DNA of 64,000 bases from Takakia lepidozioides (GCA_030704615.1 CM060734.1:43354042-43418041), one strand, 5' to 3'; numbered from the stretch's first letter, positions 1 to 12,437 are shown. The notes: a model not told the origin generated them from the sequence alone. Numbers and translations are program-made.

Positions 1-3000
1 GTAGTTCCAATTCATTTTCTTGTGGGGTTGAATCCTTTCGCATACCTCGTCCATCTTTGATCACAGTTACCCATTGAGATGACAATGGTGGAGTATTTAT
101 TGTATTCAAATCTCTACAACTAACCTCGTCCTGATAAGTTTCGAGAAATAGATTCGATTTGTTAGAATTTGAAGCATTTGTACTAAGATTGGAAATTTGT
201 GCCTTATGTGGAGATGAGATTGACGAAATGTCTACTTGTCTATTCAAATCCATGTTCTCATGATGTAACCCAATGTCTCTATCTAACCCTCTACTCTCAT
301 TTGCAGGTACCAAAATACCCGTTGAATTGTCTTTTGTACATGCATTTGATTTGTCAACTACTTTTTTTCCATAATCTGGGTGTGATAAAGTGTATGAGTT
401 TGTTTCGCCTTCTTTTAATGCCTCCAATCTGAAGAAAATAAACCAATTATGAAATTAATACTATTATATTCTCATTTTGCCTATCCATCAAATTTTGAAT
501 TCAAAAATTAAAACCTATTTTTTTGTTTATAATTTTATTTATTATAAATAAAATAATAGTGAATAGCTTTTGTTTTCAAGGTTTATTTTTAAGTCTTATC
601 TATAAGAGTTCTCTATTTGCGAGCTATTGGATTTGTGGCTATGACTTACGAAATTTTGGCTGCTTATTATAAACAAGTAAGGTGACATACACCAAATCAG
701 CATTAACATTTTTATGTCTTCAACTTTTCATCTTGTTTTGTTAGTGGTAATCACAAACACATTGTTATGAGATGTTCTAAATTGATAATAATGCATTTGG
801 CAAAAATGACGAAACTTTATATGATTTTGTCTAACCTTCTTGCATTATCATGAAAGTTCAAAGTTCTTGAAATAATACCGATTGATATATTATGTATGCA
901 AGACATATGTCATATGAATATTGTTGGAATGTGTAGCTATTAGTTTTTTCTAAATATACATCAAGATACATTACAACCCGTTATGAAATTTGAAAAATGT
1001 TGTCAATCAATGCATCGTGCATAGTGGACATCCAAATTATAGATTCATGAATATACAACTTAACCACTTAGTAATATAGAAATTTATGACAATCTCAATT
1101 ACATAAAAACTACCATAAATCAGAGTAAGATATCAACTAATAAATGCCTAACACATCATGTGTATGACGAGAAAAAATAATGCAAATGAGGCAAACACCT
1201 AACCTGATGAGTTGTGTCACGTGGTCAATAGGCAACATCATGGTGTTTTTTCCTTCTTCTTTTGTATTGGAATATGTCATAATTTGGCTATGTGATTCTT
1301 GATCCATTAATGGTGAATGATTCAACCGGGCTGGAAAATGTTCACCCTTTGCCTCTATATTTGGATTAGAAATTTGTACTTCGGGTTCCAATGATGAATT
1401 AGAGTTTGCAGAAAGTGGGGAAGAAGATGAACTCGCCAAATTGTCAGTAGTGTACCACATGTATCTGTGGCATGAAGGACAAGCTATGGATGCATCACTA
1501 GAAATTTGAACTAACCCCCAAAAGCCACAAGGACAATAAAGCTCTTCCCAATTGTAGGGCAAAGGTTTTGAATGATTAAAAGACAAGTTTGTAGATGAAT
1601 TTGAATAGTTTGAACTAATAGGAGAAGTGTGGACCGTAGAGCCCATTAATCCGTGAACTCTATGAGAGAGTTGACGGGAAGTGTGTTCCTTACACGATGG
1701 GCAATACGAAGTTGAGCAATGTTGTGATCGAAAGTTAAGACAAGAGATGTGGCAATTATGTAGACATCCCCATGGGCTGATTGTGTTGTCGTGAGTCACA
1801 TACTTTCTGCATTGAAAAGCTGCTTCACCATATATCCACACGTAGAATTATCTATGTTCTAAACAAGTTTCAAATATTTCATTGTATGTATGGTCTTTTT
1901 TCATTACACATATCATAACCTTTGAGAAAAATAATTGTGATGATGACAATATGATCAAGTTTAAGATGCAATATATCGCAAATTATATCATGTTGAACAA
2001 TCGTTATCATTATTTGAGTACAAATGAAAGCTTAAACATCATATTTCATCTTAAATTACTAAAATATAATAATATGACGTCGTGAGATAATTGAAATATG
2101 ACTATTAGAATATTTTGATTTGGTTACAATCATCATAAACAAATTAACTTGAATTGACAATAAAAGAAATGAGAAAAAAACGATGTCCTCAATATTGAAC
2201 TCTCTAGATGATGTATAAAATAATACAATGGTACAAAGAGTGAGATATGTTTCCTATCAAATAACGCATTCCGAACATTTGGGACCATCTATTGTAGACT
2301 TAAATCCAATGAGTAGAAAAAAAAAATATATATATATATACATTTTTGATCTACCTGCAGATCACACATATAGAATTTCCAAATATGCGATAGAGTTGTC
2401 GATGTGAAAGATGCGCAGGCCTCACACACTGCACCAAAGCCTTTCCATATCCCAACTCATCGATAGTGGCTACTGTCAACATAGGTTCGGCTTGTGGTAG
2501 AGATGCAAGCTCTGATAACATTGACATCTTTAGTAGGTGTGTTTGCAACAACTCCAATGGCACATTCACCATGAGTTTTGCATCTGTTACCCATACCCTC
2601 ACACCTTGGGCTGAGAGTCTTTTGATTATCCCGAACAACCATTTGTGTTGATTGCATCGGACCACCACCGCCTCTCCTGGGTTGTATTCTGACAGGTTCA
2701 CCCGTCTACAAAATGTCTCATATTGAGTACTAACAATCTTCAATTTATTTATTTTATAAGCACCAAAATTAAAATATAGTAATATAAAAAACATAAAATA
2801 AATTTTGTTGAAAAATATAGCAAAATATAATCTAGATTTGATCACCTCTCACACACACAACTTTATATCTTTGAATGGATGACCATTTGAATATGAACAA
2901 CTATCATATATCACTTATTCCACATCCAAGTAGATGGAACTGAACTTCTAATATATTGCTTTCTCTAAGTATTACTTATAGGAGACGATATCGATCCATT

Positions 3001-3518
3001 TGGATACTGTGATCATTGATTCATCAACTTGGATATATTTTAGGATAAAAAAAACAATAAAACAATAAACCATTAATATTCAATTGACCACAAGTTAAAA
3101 TAGTGAGAAAAAAATATGCATGAGTTTGAAAAGATCCTATTTTCATCATTTTCTTTTGCCTTGAGTTGTATGATCCCTTAGACTTGTCATCTCCTACCTA
3201 TCAAACACAATATAATAATTTTTTTATACAGACTATAAATATCTCACAGCATGATCAAGAGCAAAATGAAGTTATATAGGCTTACTTTTTTTGAGTAGAT
3301 GTGTGCCAATTTGGAACCCTAACAGTGTTGCCAACTAAAAAATTCGGAGAGCTCCGAGACGCGGTCTTCCAATTTTCTTGAACACATGGCACCAATGATG
3401 GACAACTAGCACTATAATCTCTTTCCAACAAATAGTGAGATCCCGGACTGAGCTGGGGGCTGTAAAAGGCTGCCACACTCCTCGTTGGGGCAGAAACAGT
3501 CTGGTTTGACCACCACAT
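1..3518 (-). CDS. RING-H2 finger protein gene, four exons visible, 3' end beyond the window
   Basis: I read four exons on the minus strand: 3518-3286, 2705-2355, 1806-1204 and 428-1 (continuing off the edge). All three introns have GT..AG ends and all are phase 2, and the joined frame stays open for about 538 codons. A stop lies 15 nt upstream of the ATG at 3518. The exon 2/3 junction builds a full RING-H2: CVIC, then CLHNCHISC (C-x-H-x2-H-x2-C), then CPSC. Exon 2 before the RING has a small barrel-like stretch (NPGEAVVVRCNQHKW ... VWVTDAKL) that could be Tudor- or SH3-like. Exon 3 holds a second cysteine cluster (YCPCGFW ... ACPSCHRY), then low-complexity Ser/Asn-rich sequence that continues in exon 4. 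RING-H2 proteins are usually E3 ubiquitin ligases; that role is inferred. I do not recognise the specific family. Confidence 0.75.
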
Positions 3519-4524
3519 GATTTTGAAGTATTAGGGTCTATAATAGTTTTTGTAATAAATCAGCAAACTTAAAAAAATGAACCGTTGTGATTTTTATTTT
3601 GTCTTTATAAATCATAAGTACATATCTTCTATACTATGACTTTGTTTATTGTTTTCAAAACGTAAATCGGACATCTGATCATCATATTGCAATACAACCT
3701 TAAATTAATGAAGCTAATATAATTATCCATGGATTCAAACTTTTAATGGATTGAACTTTGTGCTTAGAATCCACTGAAATGAAGACAATAAATGCTCAAG
3801 CTCAGCTTTCAACATCTTCAATAAGTTATTATCACATTTTGGGAAAGATTAATGATAATTATTGCAGCGAACAAAAATATTTATCTCTTCATCCAAGCTT
3901 TTTACAGCATCTCAAATAATAAGTATTAGATTTATATGGACCTTAGTCACCTTATCATCTTGCAATGTGTACAACGTATTCGAACATCCAAGATTTTCTC
4001 GAGTTTCTTTTAGATTCATGAGCTATGTTTGTACTCGTTATCAAACATATCATGTTCCAAATGTTATATTGTGGATAAAGGTGATACAATCTTTGTATAA
4101 CACTACCAATTATAACTAGCGACCGAGGACATGACTTGAATACATTATTCTGTATCACCCATGCAATTGAAATAATTATCAATGCATTTCAATCTAAATC
4201 TGTCTTCCAACCATATTCTAGACCTCTTTTTATTGGAAGTCTCAACTTTGTCTGTCATTAACTATGAAATGACTTAATACTTTTGGGTTTTCTTTTTCTT
4301 TTTCTTTTTTTTCTGTCTTATCCATATTCTAGGATTTTAGATTAAGTGTATGTTTTGTTTCCTCTTTAACGACACAAATTCTCTCTTTGGAAACTTCCAA
4401 AACATCACACTGACATCCAATCAGTTTCCTTGTTGTCTTCTATCCAACACTTTCAAAAGCCCTAATCAGAGCACCTCAAACAAATACCAAAATGACATGT
4501 CATTTCATATCTGACACAATATCC
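3519..4524. other. AT-rich intergenic stretch
   Basis: No reading frame with recognisable content, splice pattern or RNA gene was seen. The part next to base 3518 is presumably 5' flanking sequence of the minus-strand RING-H2 gene. Confidence 0.5.
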
Positions 4525-4592
4525 AATAGATGGCCTAGTAATTAGAGCAAAAGGCTGCCTTACAAATGGTCGTTGGTTCAAAGCCACATAGG
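4525..4592 (+). repeat. tRNA-like SINE head (A and B boxes)
   Basis: An A-box-like TGGCCTAGTAATTAGAGCA begins at 4531 and a B-box-like GGTTCAAAGCC lies at 4575-4585, spaced as in a tRNA gene. The stretch cannot fold as a complete functional tRNA, because the acceptor pairing is not evident. It looks like the Pol III promoter head of a tRNA-derived SINE. The 3' boundary of the element was not determined. Confidence 0.45.
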
Positions 4593-4824
4593 TGTTTGTT
4601 GAATGTCACCCATTGTAGTCAACCCAACTATACAAAGGTGGGTAATTGGAACCAGTTGCTTAATGTGTGGGACGTACTTTGTAGAACTTCCAAGTCTTTG
4701 GGGGAGGGTTTCCCAGTTGACGAAAATGCGGTGCCGCATTTTTCCGTTCACAATCCGTGTAAAAGGTGTGACATATCCTCGCCCTTCCTGCATCATTTGC
4801 TCAAGAATAAGCTCAAGAAAGCTA

Positions 4825-4908
4825 CATCAGTTGCTCAAGAATAGGTCGCAAAGCCTCAATCCCACGCCCCTGCATTGCATATCTTGCGATCATCGCGTTC
4901 CATGACAC
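4825..4908 (-). pseudogene. PPR gene fragment
   Basis: On the minus strand this 84-bp piece reads VSWNAMIARYAMQGRGIEAL and then runs to a stop. It matches the VSWNAMLAGYAQQGRGMEAL segment of the intact PPR gene at 34-36.7 kb almost residue for residue. It has no start, splice context or neighbouring PPR motifs, so it is a dispersed scrap of the same PPR family. Confidence 0.7.
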
Positions 4909-5194
4909 AAGTTCTCACTGCTTCGGCTCGATACTACGAAAACATATGGTAGTGAGGGAGACAAAAGGAGGTTAAGTCCCAGCCCTCTGTGTTCGCGGCT
5001 GAATGTGGGCAACCCTAAAGCAACTTTTTCAATTTTTTAACTTTTTGCATTTTGTGTCATTCCATGGACACAAGTGCTTCGTTAAAGATAGATGGATGAG
5101 GTCATCCAATGGATGAATCCATTCATGTATATACCTTAAGATGCCACGTGCGGTGATGTAGTCATATAAACAGAGCTGTGAAATCTTTTGTGGT

Positions 5195-5300
5195 CATATA
5201 GTCATAAGCTTCTATGGCATGTCATCAATGTGTAGTAGTGATGTAGTCATTTAGTCATAAGCTTATATGACATGTGTCTAACGTGTAGTATTGCGTATGA
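5195..5300. repeat. Two copies of a 53-bp tandem repeat
   Basis: TAGTCATAAGCTT followed by a TATG.CATGT block and a GTGTAGTA block occurs twice at a spacing of about 53 bp. Shorter related GTAGTCATATAAAC motifs lie just upstream. The copies have diverged by several substitutions. Confidence 0.55.
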
Positions 5301-5357
5301 CTACTAGTTATATAAACCAAGCCTATGTACTTGGTCAACAATGTTTGACCGTGGCTC

Positions 5358-5654
5358 TTAGTCATGTAGTAAAATGTATGACTGCATTAGATTAAAATAT
5401 ATTAAAATGCACCCAACAATGGGTTTCATCACTTCGTAGTCACATATATAGTTGTGGTTACCAAGGTTTATATTAAAAATGTGACAAGTCCATTCCGAAG
5501 GAGGGGTTGTGATCCGCAGATTGGACATCACACAACTCCAATGGAACTCCATTTCACACCAGTTACAGTACACAAAATCTGCCATGTCCACGTGCATACT
5601 ACACACATTACAACGTACCCTCCATGCCACACTTTGGGAAGGGCTATGCTCCAC
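5358..5654 (-). pseudogene. PHD-finger-like reading frame
   Basis: A 98-codon minus-strand frame contains CNVC, an 11-residue gap, CNWC, four residues, HWSC, about 15 residues, then WTC. This is the C-x2-C ... C-x2-C ... H-x2-C ... W-x-C pattern of a PHD zinc finger. The last expected cysteine, two residues after WTC, is missing (CHIF), so the finger is incomplete or continues across an unseen intron. The frame starts just inside a CACTA-like end (plus-strand GTAGTAGTG ending at 5682) that abuts the truncated Ty3 chromodomain. It may be a gene piece carried by a transposon or an old host exon. PHD fingers usually bind histone tails; nothing here shows function. Confidence 0.45.
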
Positions 5655-5682
5655 TTCATAAAAACCTTAATCTGTAGTAGTG

Positions 5683-8222
5683 TATTGACGTGTAGCTCGG
5701 GGCTTAGCTGGCTATCGTTGATGAAACTCTTGGACTCCCACGTTCGTTCCTTGATGTCGTAGCCTTTCCAATGTATGAAATACTTAAGACGTTTATACTT
5801 GATGCGAGAGTCTAAGACTTCGTCGACTTCATACTCGATTTCCTGATTGACGTCGATTGGTGGAGGTGGTACGGAGACTCTCCCTAGAATATTCGATGGA
5901 TGATACAACTCCAATAATGAAACATGAAAGACTGGATGGATGCGCATACTTCGTGGGAGTTCAAGCCGAAAACTGACCTAATTTATTTGTCGAATAATTT
6001 TGAATGGTCCCAGGCGTTGATAATCCAACTTCCTTGATGGTCGCGAGGTTTGTATGTCCCGTCGAAGAAGCCACACACGATCTCCGACCTTGAACTGGAT
6101 TTAGAGTTGACGATGTTGATTTACATACTCCTTGTATTGTTTTTGAGCTTCCGCGAGGCAGAATGTAAACTCCTTGTGAATCGTAGCAAGATGAGTAGCA
6201 AGGTTTTCTACAGCAGGGCTTCCAACAGTTTTCTTGTAGAAAGGGTTTGCTCGAGGATGATGACCATAATTGGAGAAAAACGAAGTTTGTTTGGTCGAAG
6301 AATGTATAGTATTGTTGTAGGCAAACTCAGCTAATGGCAGAAGGTCCGTCCAATTATCTTGGTGATAATTTATCGTACAATGAAGATATTGCTCCAAAAT
6401 CTGGTTTATGCGTTCGGTTTGACCATCAATCTGTGGATGATTAGCTGTAGAGAGGTTGATCTTAGTATCCAATATGTGAAATAATCCCCTCAAGAAATTT
6501 GATATGAACTGTGGTCCTCGATCAGATACGATGTCCTTCGGGAGTCCATGAATGCGGTAGATATTATTGAGGAAGAGTCTTGCAGTTTCCTCGCCGGTAA
6601 CCGTCTTATTACATGGAATGAAATGTCATCTTCGTAAAATGATCCAGAATAACAAGGATTGAGTCGGTGGTCTTGGAAATTGGAAGGTCCGTAATAAAGT
6701 CCATAGACACGGACGACCATGGACCCTTGGAAATGGGTAATGGTTGAAAAAGGCCGCAAGGTCGATGTCGTGGTCCTTTCGCTCTAGCACAGGTGTTACA
6801 AGATTTTACAAATTCTTTCACGAGTTTCCATACGTGCGGCCACCAATAGTCCCTGGATATCAATTCCATTGTTTTGTTAAAGCCAAAATGTCCAGCAGCC
6901 GGAAGATCATGACATGTTTGAAGAATTCGAAGTCGTGTAGGTCCTGGAGGTACATAGAGAAGTCATTTGAAATAAAATAAGTCATATTTGACTTCGAAGT
7001 CGTTTGTAACATGTGGGTTGTCTCGAGGTCGATTTAGTTGACTTCGTAGTGTCATGGCAAATTGGTCGCTCTTCAGTGCTTCTTGAATCTCCTTTATGAT
7101 CTCTACATTGTCATAAGTGGACGTAGATAGCATATTCAATTGGAGATTTGTTGGTTTCAAGATGATGGATTTCTGTTGGTTAAAAGCTGCATCCCTTTCT
7201 TTTGGTGCAAGATACGATTGTCGAGAAAGAGCATCTGGTTTTTCTTGAAGATGTCTGGGACGGTATGTAATAACAAAATCAAACCATGCTAGTGGCATAC
7301 TCCATCTCGCTTGACGTCGATTTGTGATCGGTATAGACATTGACCTGATGTTTAGCTCCCTCCAATACATGACGTCACTCCTCAAAAACATAGGTAATCG
7401 CTAGAAGTTCTTTGTCATGGATTACATAATTGATCTCCGCAGCAGAAAATTTGCGTGAACGAAAACCAACAGGGTGAAGTCAGCCATCTGTACCGTATTG
7501 AGAAAGTATCGCGCCAAGTGCAAAGTCCGATGCATCTGCTTCCAAAAAGAATGGTTTAGATGGGTTTGAATGTACCAGTATTGGAGCCGTTGTAAATGTC
7601 TGCTTCAGCCTTTCAAATGTTTGGTCAGTTTTCTCGTCCCATACAAATTTGTCCTTCCCTGTGAGTCGTGTCAATGGTGCAGCAATTTTGGAATAATCCT
7701 TGATAAAGATTTTATAGATATTTACAAATCCTAGAAAACATTGTACATCTCGGACCGAAGTTGGTTTAATCCACTCGATGATGGTTTGTATTTTCTTCTG
7801 ATCCATAAAGACTCATTTGTCGGAAATAATATAGCCCAAAAATGCGACTTCAGATTGGTGGAAAAATATTTTTCCAACTTGGCATATAGTTTTTTTTCCC
7901 TCAATTTATCAAGGACAAGGCGTTTATGACAACCATGTTCTTCTTCATTCTGTGAAAATATCAAAATGTCGTCCAAATAGATGACAAAGTTATCTAAAAA
8001 TTCTCGAAAGATGTCATTCATTATGTGTCGAAAAATTGCTACAGCATTTGTAAGACCGAAAGACATAACACTGTATTCAAAATGTCCGTACCTTGTGCGA
8101 AAAGCATTATTCCATTCGTCTTCTTCTTTTATTCGTACAAGGTTGTAGGCTCATCTCAAGTTGATTTTTTAAAAAAAAATTATTCGTCCATATTGTTCGA
8201 TGAATCCGGAAATCAGCGGTAG
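5683..8222 (-). pseudogene. Ty3/gypsy chromovirus pol relic (RT, RNase H, integrase, chromodomain)
   Basis: Broken minus-strand frames follow chromovirus pol order. Reverse transcriptase lies at about 8222-7810 ([29 protein letters not shown] with the catalytic DD). RNase H lies at 7806-6963 ([37 protein letters not shown]-like tether). The integrase zinc motif and core lie at about 6900-6101 (SCNTCARAKGPRHR, MDFITDLP, DGQTERINQ with the catalytic D and E). The chromodomain lies at 5947-5690 (DSRIKYKRLKYFIHWKGYD). Frameshifts and stops separate these parts, and a TGA occurs in the RT near 8155. An internal deletion removes the end of the chromodomain, and the copy stops at about 5683 against a CACTA-like end. 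The element cannot encode a whole polyprotein and no LTR belonging to this copy was found. Confidence 0.9.
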
Positions 8223-9616
8223 TAAATTAAATATAAATGTCTTGAGTATTTTGTACATTGGAAAGACTACGACATCAGCGAACGAACGTGAGAACCTTCA
8301 TCCAATCTCGCCAATACATCTGACCAAGTCCAAGAGTTTCATCAACGATATCCAGCTAAGCCCCAAGCTACACGTCAATAAGACGTCACAACGATGATGT
8401 CAGCCAAGTTAGCTTCAAGGTGAAGACTCCACATTCAATGCACTTGATACACGCTAAGGAGAGAAGAGCACCACACATCAAGATATATAGCTACACTTCC
8501 AGCACTCTTGCATCTTGTATTGGCAGTATGGAGTCACATGAACCAGATACATTGGAGTTGTCGCTTACCTAACTACTAGATCAGCCGTTCCGACTTTCAC
8601 GACCTTCAACATCACGTCGACGCTCTCAAGACGATGGGCCACCAATGCGACGCGTACTTCCTCGTCTGAACCCCGTACGACGGCAAGTGGAGCCTACTCG
8701 AAGTCTGATAATTCTGTTAGAGGTTGAGGTTTCGGACGCAGAAGGCAACGAAATCATGTTTGAAGGCAGCTTCGAGAATCAGAATGCTCAAATCACTGCG
8801 TGGTCCCAAGTTCAAGGAATTGGACACTATCGATGATTGCAGGGACCTATAAATCATTTGAGTCAAGAACGAAGAGCCGAATACTTGACAAATATCATTC
8901 GCCGGATTTTGGATTTTCTCCAACTCTAAGCAAGTCCAAGATTTTATCGCTCCTCGAGGAACTCGGCGCTAGAGGAGGGGGTGATGTCACGGACATAACC
9001 CAGAAGAATTTACCAGGAGTAAATACCAGAAGTTACCAAGTTATCATGTTATCGAAAGTTATCATGACTTACCATGACTTACCATGACTTATCATGATTT
9101 ACCATTACTTATCAAGTTACCGGGAGTTTACCAAATTACCAAGAATAACTTGGGAAACTGCTCATGAAGCTTCATTCGGAGGAAACTTCTCCATCAAGAT
9201 ACCTCCTTTGTTTAAGGAAGCTTTTCCATCAAGAAATATTTGTTTAATCTTGGAAACTTCTCCAGCAAGAAACCTCCATAGGGGAAGCTTCTTAGGGAAG
9301 CTTCTTAGTAGCTAGTATATATAGGAGACGAGACTGGACACTCTTCAGTCTCGCCAACACCAGTTCAAACTACTCTTGTTTCCAGTTCCCATTACCCTAG
9401 CCCAGTTTCCAGTATCTGGTACTCCAGTCCAGTTTCCAGCATTCCAATATTCAAGTCGTGTTCCAATATCTTGTACCCTTGTTCATTGTTATAAAGATCA
9501 CCTTGATTCCTATTTATTCATCGTGCATACGGCCACGCCGACCTTGACTTCTTGCCTAGTCTTGTATCTCTAGTCTGATCTCTTGTTTGTGTTCAGTCAT
9601 GTTCTCGTCCTTGACA
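8222..9616 (+). mobile_element. 3' end of a plus-strand Ty3 chromovirus: chromodomain, polypurine tract, LTR
   Basis: A plus-strand frame at 8250-8391 reads FVHWKDYDISERT, then an in-frame TGA where Trp is expected, then EPSSNLANTSDQVQEFHQ and a stop. This is the end of the integrase chromodomain. It belongs to the same family as the minus-strand copy to its left, but lies in the opposite direction and starts within a few bases of where that copy's RT ends. About 590 bp of 3' sequence follows. A purine tract (AGAGGAGGGGGTGA) touches the LTR at 8985, as expected for a polypurine tract beside a 3' LTR. Confidence 0.85.
8985..9616 (+). repeat. 3' LTR of Ty3 chromovirus (632 bp)
   Basis: It starts TGTCACGGACATAACC and ends GTCCTTGACA. 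It aligns along its whole length with the LTR at 40076-40707, which is also 632 bp. The 5' part holds short direct repeats of TTACCATGACTTA. A TATA box (TATATATAG) near 9317 marks the likely U3/R region. The sequence right of 9616 lacks the primer-binding-site region seen after the 40-kb LTR, consistent with this being a 3' LTR. Confidence 0.88.
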
Positions 9617-9699
9617 CCTACATACTACCCATTTTTCTTTTGGGCCCATCAAACGAAAGCTGTGTCTTTGACTTTGCCTTCCTAGAGCCACTACGCTTG

Positions 9700-11130
9700 T
9701 GTCTCCAATTTATTTCTACGTCTTCGTTCTCCAAGGAAGTCTGTTTAGTACAAGTTGAGCTTCCAATAGGCAGGGGGTGAGTCTCCCCACACAATCCTAG
9801 TGTCATCAATTCTCCTGCCGAACACGAAATCTTTTCCCCATGATTTGTCGAAGGCGGCAAAGAGTTGAGGTCTTCGACTGCAGTGACACTTGGAAAGAGC
9901 TGCAACCAAAACAGACCAAGCTTTGCGAGCCTCAGACTTAAGGTTTGAGTGAGCCAGAAAAAGAACTTTGTTCAAACACGGCCTCTCTCTTTGATACACC
10001 ACACAACATCTCATTTTCCAAATCTGCCACAATATGATACCTCTTAGTGACTCCCAAACATGTCAAGAACAATGAATTCTGCAATTCTTGACATTGAGAA
10101 GCAAGACTGAAGGAGAGGAGTCCAAGTTAGAGGACCAGAAAGAGTACAGATGAAGGGCCTTTTTCCAAACAGCACGGGCGAATGGGCAAAGCACCAAGGC
10201 ATGTTCCAAATTTTCCTCTGTAGCCAGGATACAAGAGACATAGTTCAAAGATGAATCTTCAAAGTTTGCCACCACAGGCAAGATCTTATTGGCCACTTTC
10301 CATAGGAAGGCCATAACTTTCGACGACCTGTGTTTTTTCCAAATATCACGCCAAACCAGCTTCCAAAGGACCGCAGGCCAAGGCAGATGTTGCTACTTAT
10401 TAGACCATTTTTGATAGAATCCTCTTTTAGGCATCAACAACTTGTACCCAAGCAAAACCGAATAATTGAAAAATGGGTCATGTCCCTTGGACATCCAAAT
10501 CCACTCCCCAGGGTCAAACTGAAGTAGTTTAAGAGGGGTAGAAAGAAACCAGCAAAAGTTCCCCTCATAATGTTGCAGGTCCAAGGGAGGCATAGGGTTT
10601 GTGTTTCCTGAAAGCTTACAATAGACCCCGATCTCAAAGAATTGGCAGTCTGTAGGGGAGAGTAGGATTCCGTCCTTGCTTACCCCAAAACCAGTACCAT
10701 GCATACAGGAGCTATCTCTAGCAATCGCGTAAATGGCTATGGGTTGGGAGTCACCAACAAAACCCAGCCAGCCCAGCAGCGACATGAGATTGGGGTCAGC
10801 AATAAGCCTATTCCAATTGTCAGGGAGATCCCCCATGACCGCATTCCAACCCAAATTAACCCTTCTCTTTGATAGCTGCTGCGCAGCAGATTGAGAAGAG
10901 ATCAGAAACATAGAGTTACCATCCCAGAAATGCAAGAAGTGGGCCAAACCTGCATCTTCCCATTCAGCCCAACATTTAGTACATGTAATCAGAATCTCCT
11001 TATCACGATTATAATTCCCAAAAAGTGGTTGCCTCAAGACCTGGCTAAATGAAAAGGGACTTAGCTGTACCAAGAACGGGCGCAACTTGCACCAAGTCTT
11101 CCATATGGATTGCCACGCTCGAGAACCCAA
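9700..11130 (-). pseudogene. LINE-type retrotransposon relic (3' part of RT ORF with zf-RVT)
   Basis: Minus-strand frames at 11130-10393, 10314-10063 and 10032-9745 line up as the C-terminal third of a plant LINE ORF2. The most telling part is KVANKILPV ... C ... EHALVLCPFARAVW at 10300-10150, the zinc-binding region that follows the reverse transcriptase in plant LINEs. The stretch before it (GWNAVMGDLPDNW, WLSTPLKLLQFDPGEW) is family-typical linker. Frameshifts separate the three parts. No start, promoter, poly-A tail or target duplication was identified. Confidence 0.75.
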
Positions 11131-11461
11131 ACCCGGCCTTTGATTGAGCTTACCACCTTGGGTAATCCATCTCAGCGAATGAGCCCATTTGTCACTAGTA
11201 GGACATTAGATTCATGCATTTGGAGATTTGATATTTGGAGTTTGTTTGAGATTTTAGGCATTTTTTTAAGAGTTTCTGTATATTTTCACTTAATTATTAG
11301 GCAGATTTATATTTAGTGCCGGATCAGCCTTCCCACTGCGGTAGCTGGATGTCAGGCGTGCTGACTGTACTAGGCGCGGGGGCGTGGCGGGCAAGACCCG
11401 GGTGGCCGCACGCAGGCCGCTCATCATTGCAATTGAGGGCCATGTGCTGCCCACGTCCCCA

Positions 11462-11940
11462 TCACGTGACAGCCCGTGTGCTCAGCTGATTCACCTGCCT
11501 CTTCGGCCCTCACCCCCAGGAACCTTTGATATCTTTATATGTACCTCTGTGCCTGTTGAGCACGCGCCCTTTATTACAGCGAGAGCAAAATTCACCTCGC
11601 CCAAGCTCGACACAACCCGGCGGCAGGATTCGAACCCAGTATCCGCTGGGTAGCACTCACCGGCTGGTTTCAAAAACATCACCAAACAGGAAATACTTGG
11701 CAGTAAAATTCTCCGAAAATCTCGTGAGATGCCGAATATTTCCCAAACACCGCCCCGCAGATGCCCTAAAGCCACGTGGAGCTCCGAGAACTTCATGGGA
11801 ACGCTGCATGTCCGAAAAACAGTAACGATAAAAAATGATTGAACGCATTGACTTGTAATATCATAATTAAATAACAATGGTAGTAATAAAAAATGAAAAA
11901 ATCAGCAACGCAGTGGGCACGGACGCACAAGACACACGTG
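11462..11940. promoter_or_regulatory. Three G-box (CACGTG) motifs upstream of the UVR8-like gene
   Basis: TCACGTGA lies at 11462-11469, CCACGTGG at 11772-11779 and CACGTG at 11935-11940, within a GC-richer block 0.5-1.0 kb upstream of the ATG at 12478. G-boxes are bound by bZIP (HY5-type) and bHLH factors. The motifs are seen; their use here is inference. Confidence 0.4.
11620..11672 (-). repeat. Possible tRNA-derived repeat head
   Basis: The reverse complement contains a perfect B-box, GGGTTCGAATCC (plus positions 11627-11638), about 30 bp downstream of an A-box-like GGTGAGTGCTACCC. It does not fold into a full tRNA. The body of the element was not delimited. Confidence 0.3.
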
Positions 11941-12437
11941 ATGGGATCAGCGTGGGGTCGAATCTGGATCCAGGCGTGGGGGGTGGAATTGAATGCCCAA
12001 ATTCTGCTGCACACATTCTTTACCGCAGCCCGTAAACCGGTGGTGTTGGCGGGCATTACTGGATGGTCCGGGATATGTGCACATGTGCTATTTTAAGCAC
12101 CGCGGTAGCCAGACGTTGGGATCCGGTACACGGTACAACAGAATGGGTAGTTTAATCAAGCTGCACAGAGATTTTCAGTTGGGAATTGTGTCGGAGTGCG
12201 TTGCGTCCGTCTGGATTTGAGCCCGCGATCGAGAGGACGGTGGCTTCCTGTCTCTCTCACGGCTGCATCAACTCACTGACTGTTAGTCGTCTCGCAGCTC
12301 GTCTTAAACGTATTCGCGAATGAGCAGATCGAGGCAGTGCGGTCTCGTCTGAAGCATCGGATCGATACCATAAATTGCGACTTTCTGAGAAGCAGAAGCT
12401 CGCATTGCGAGAAAGGAAGTGCATTGGAGGTAGAAGT

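Noticed and set aside
4525-4592. Functional tRNA gene
   Set aside because: A and B boxes are present but a complete cloverleaf with acceptor stem and sensible anticodon loop could not be drawn.
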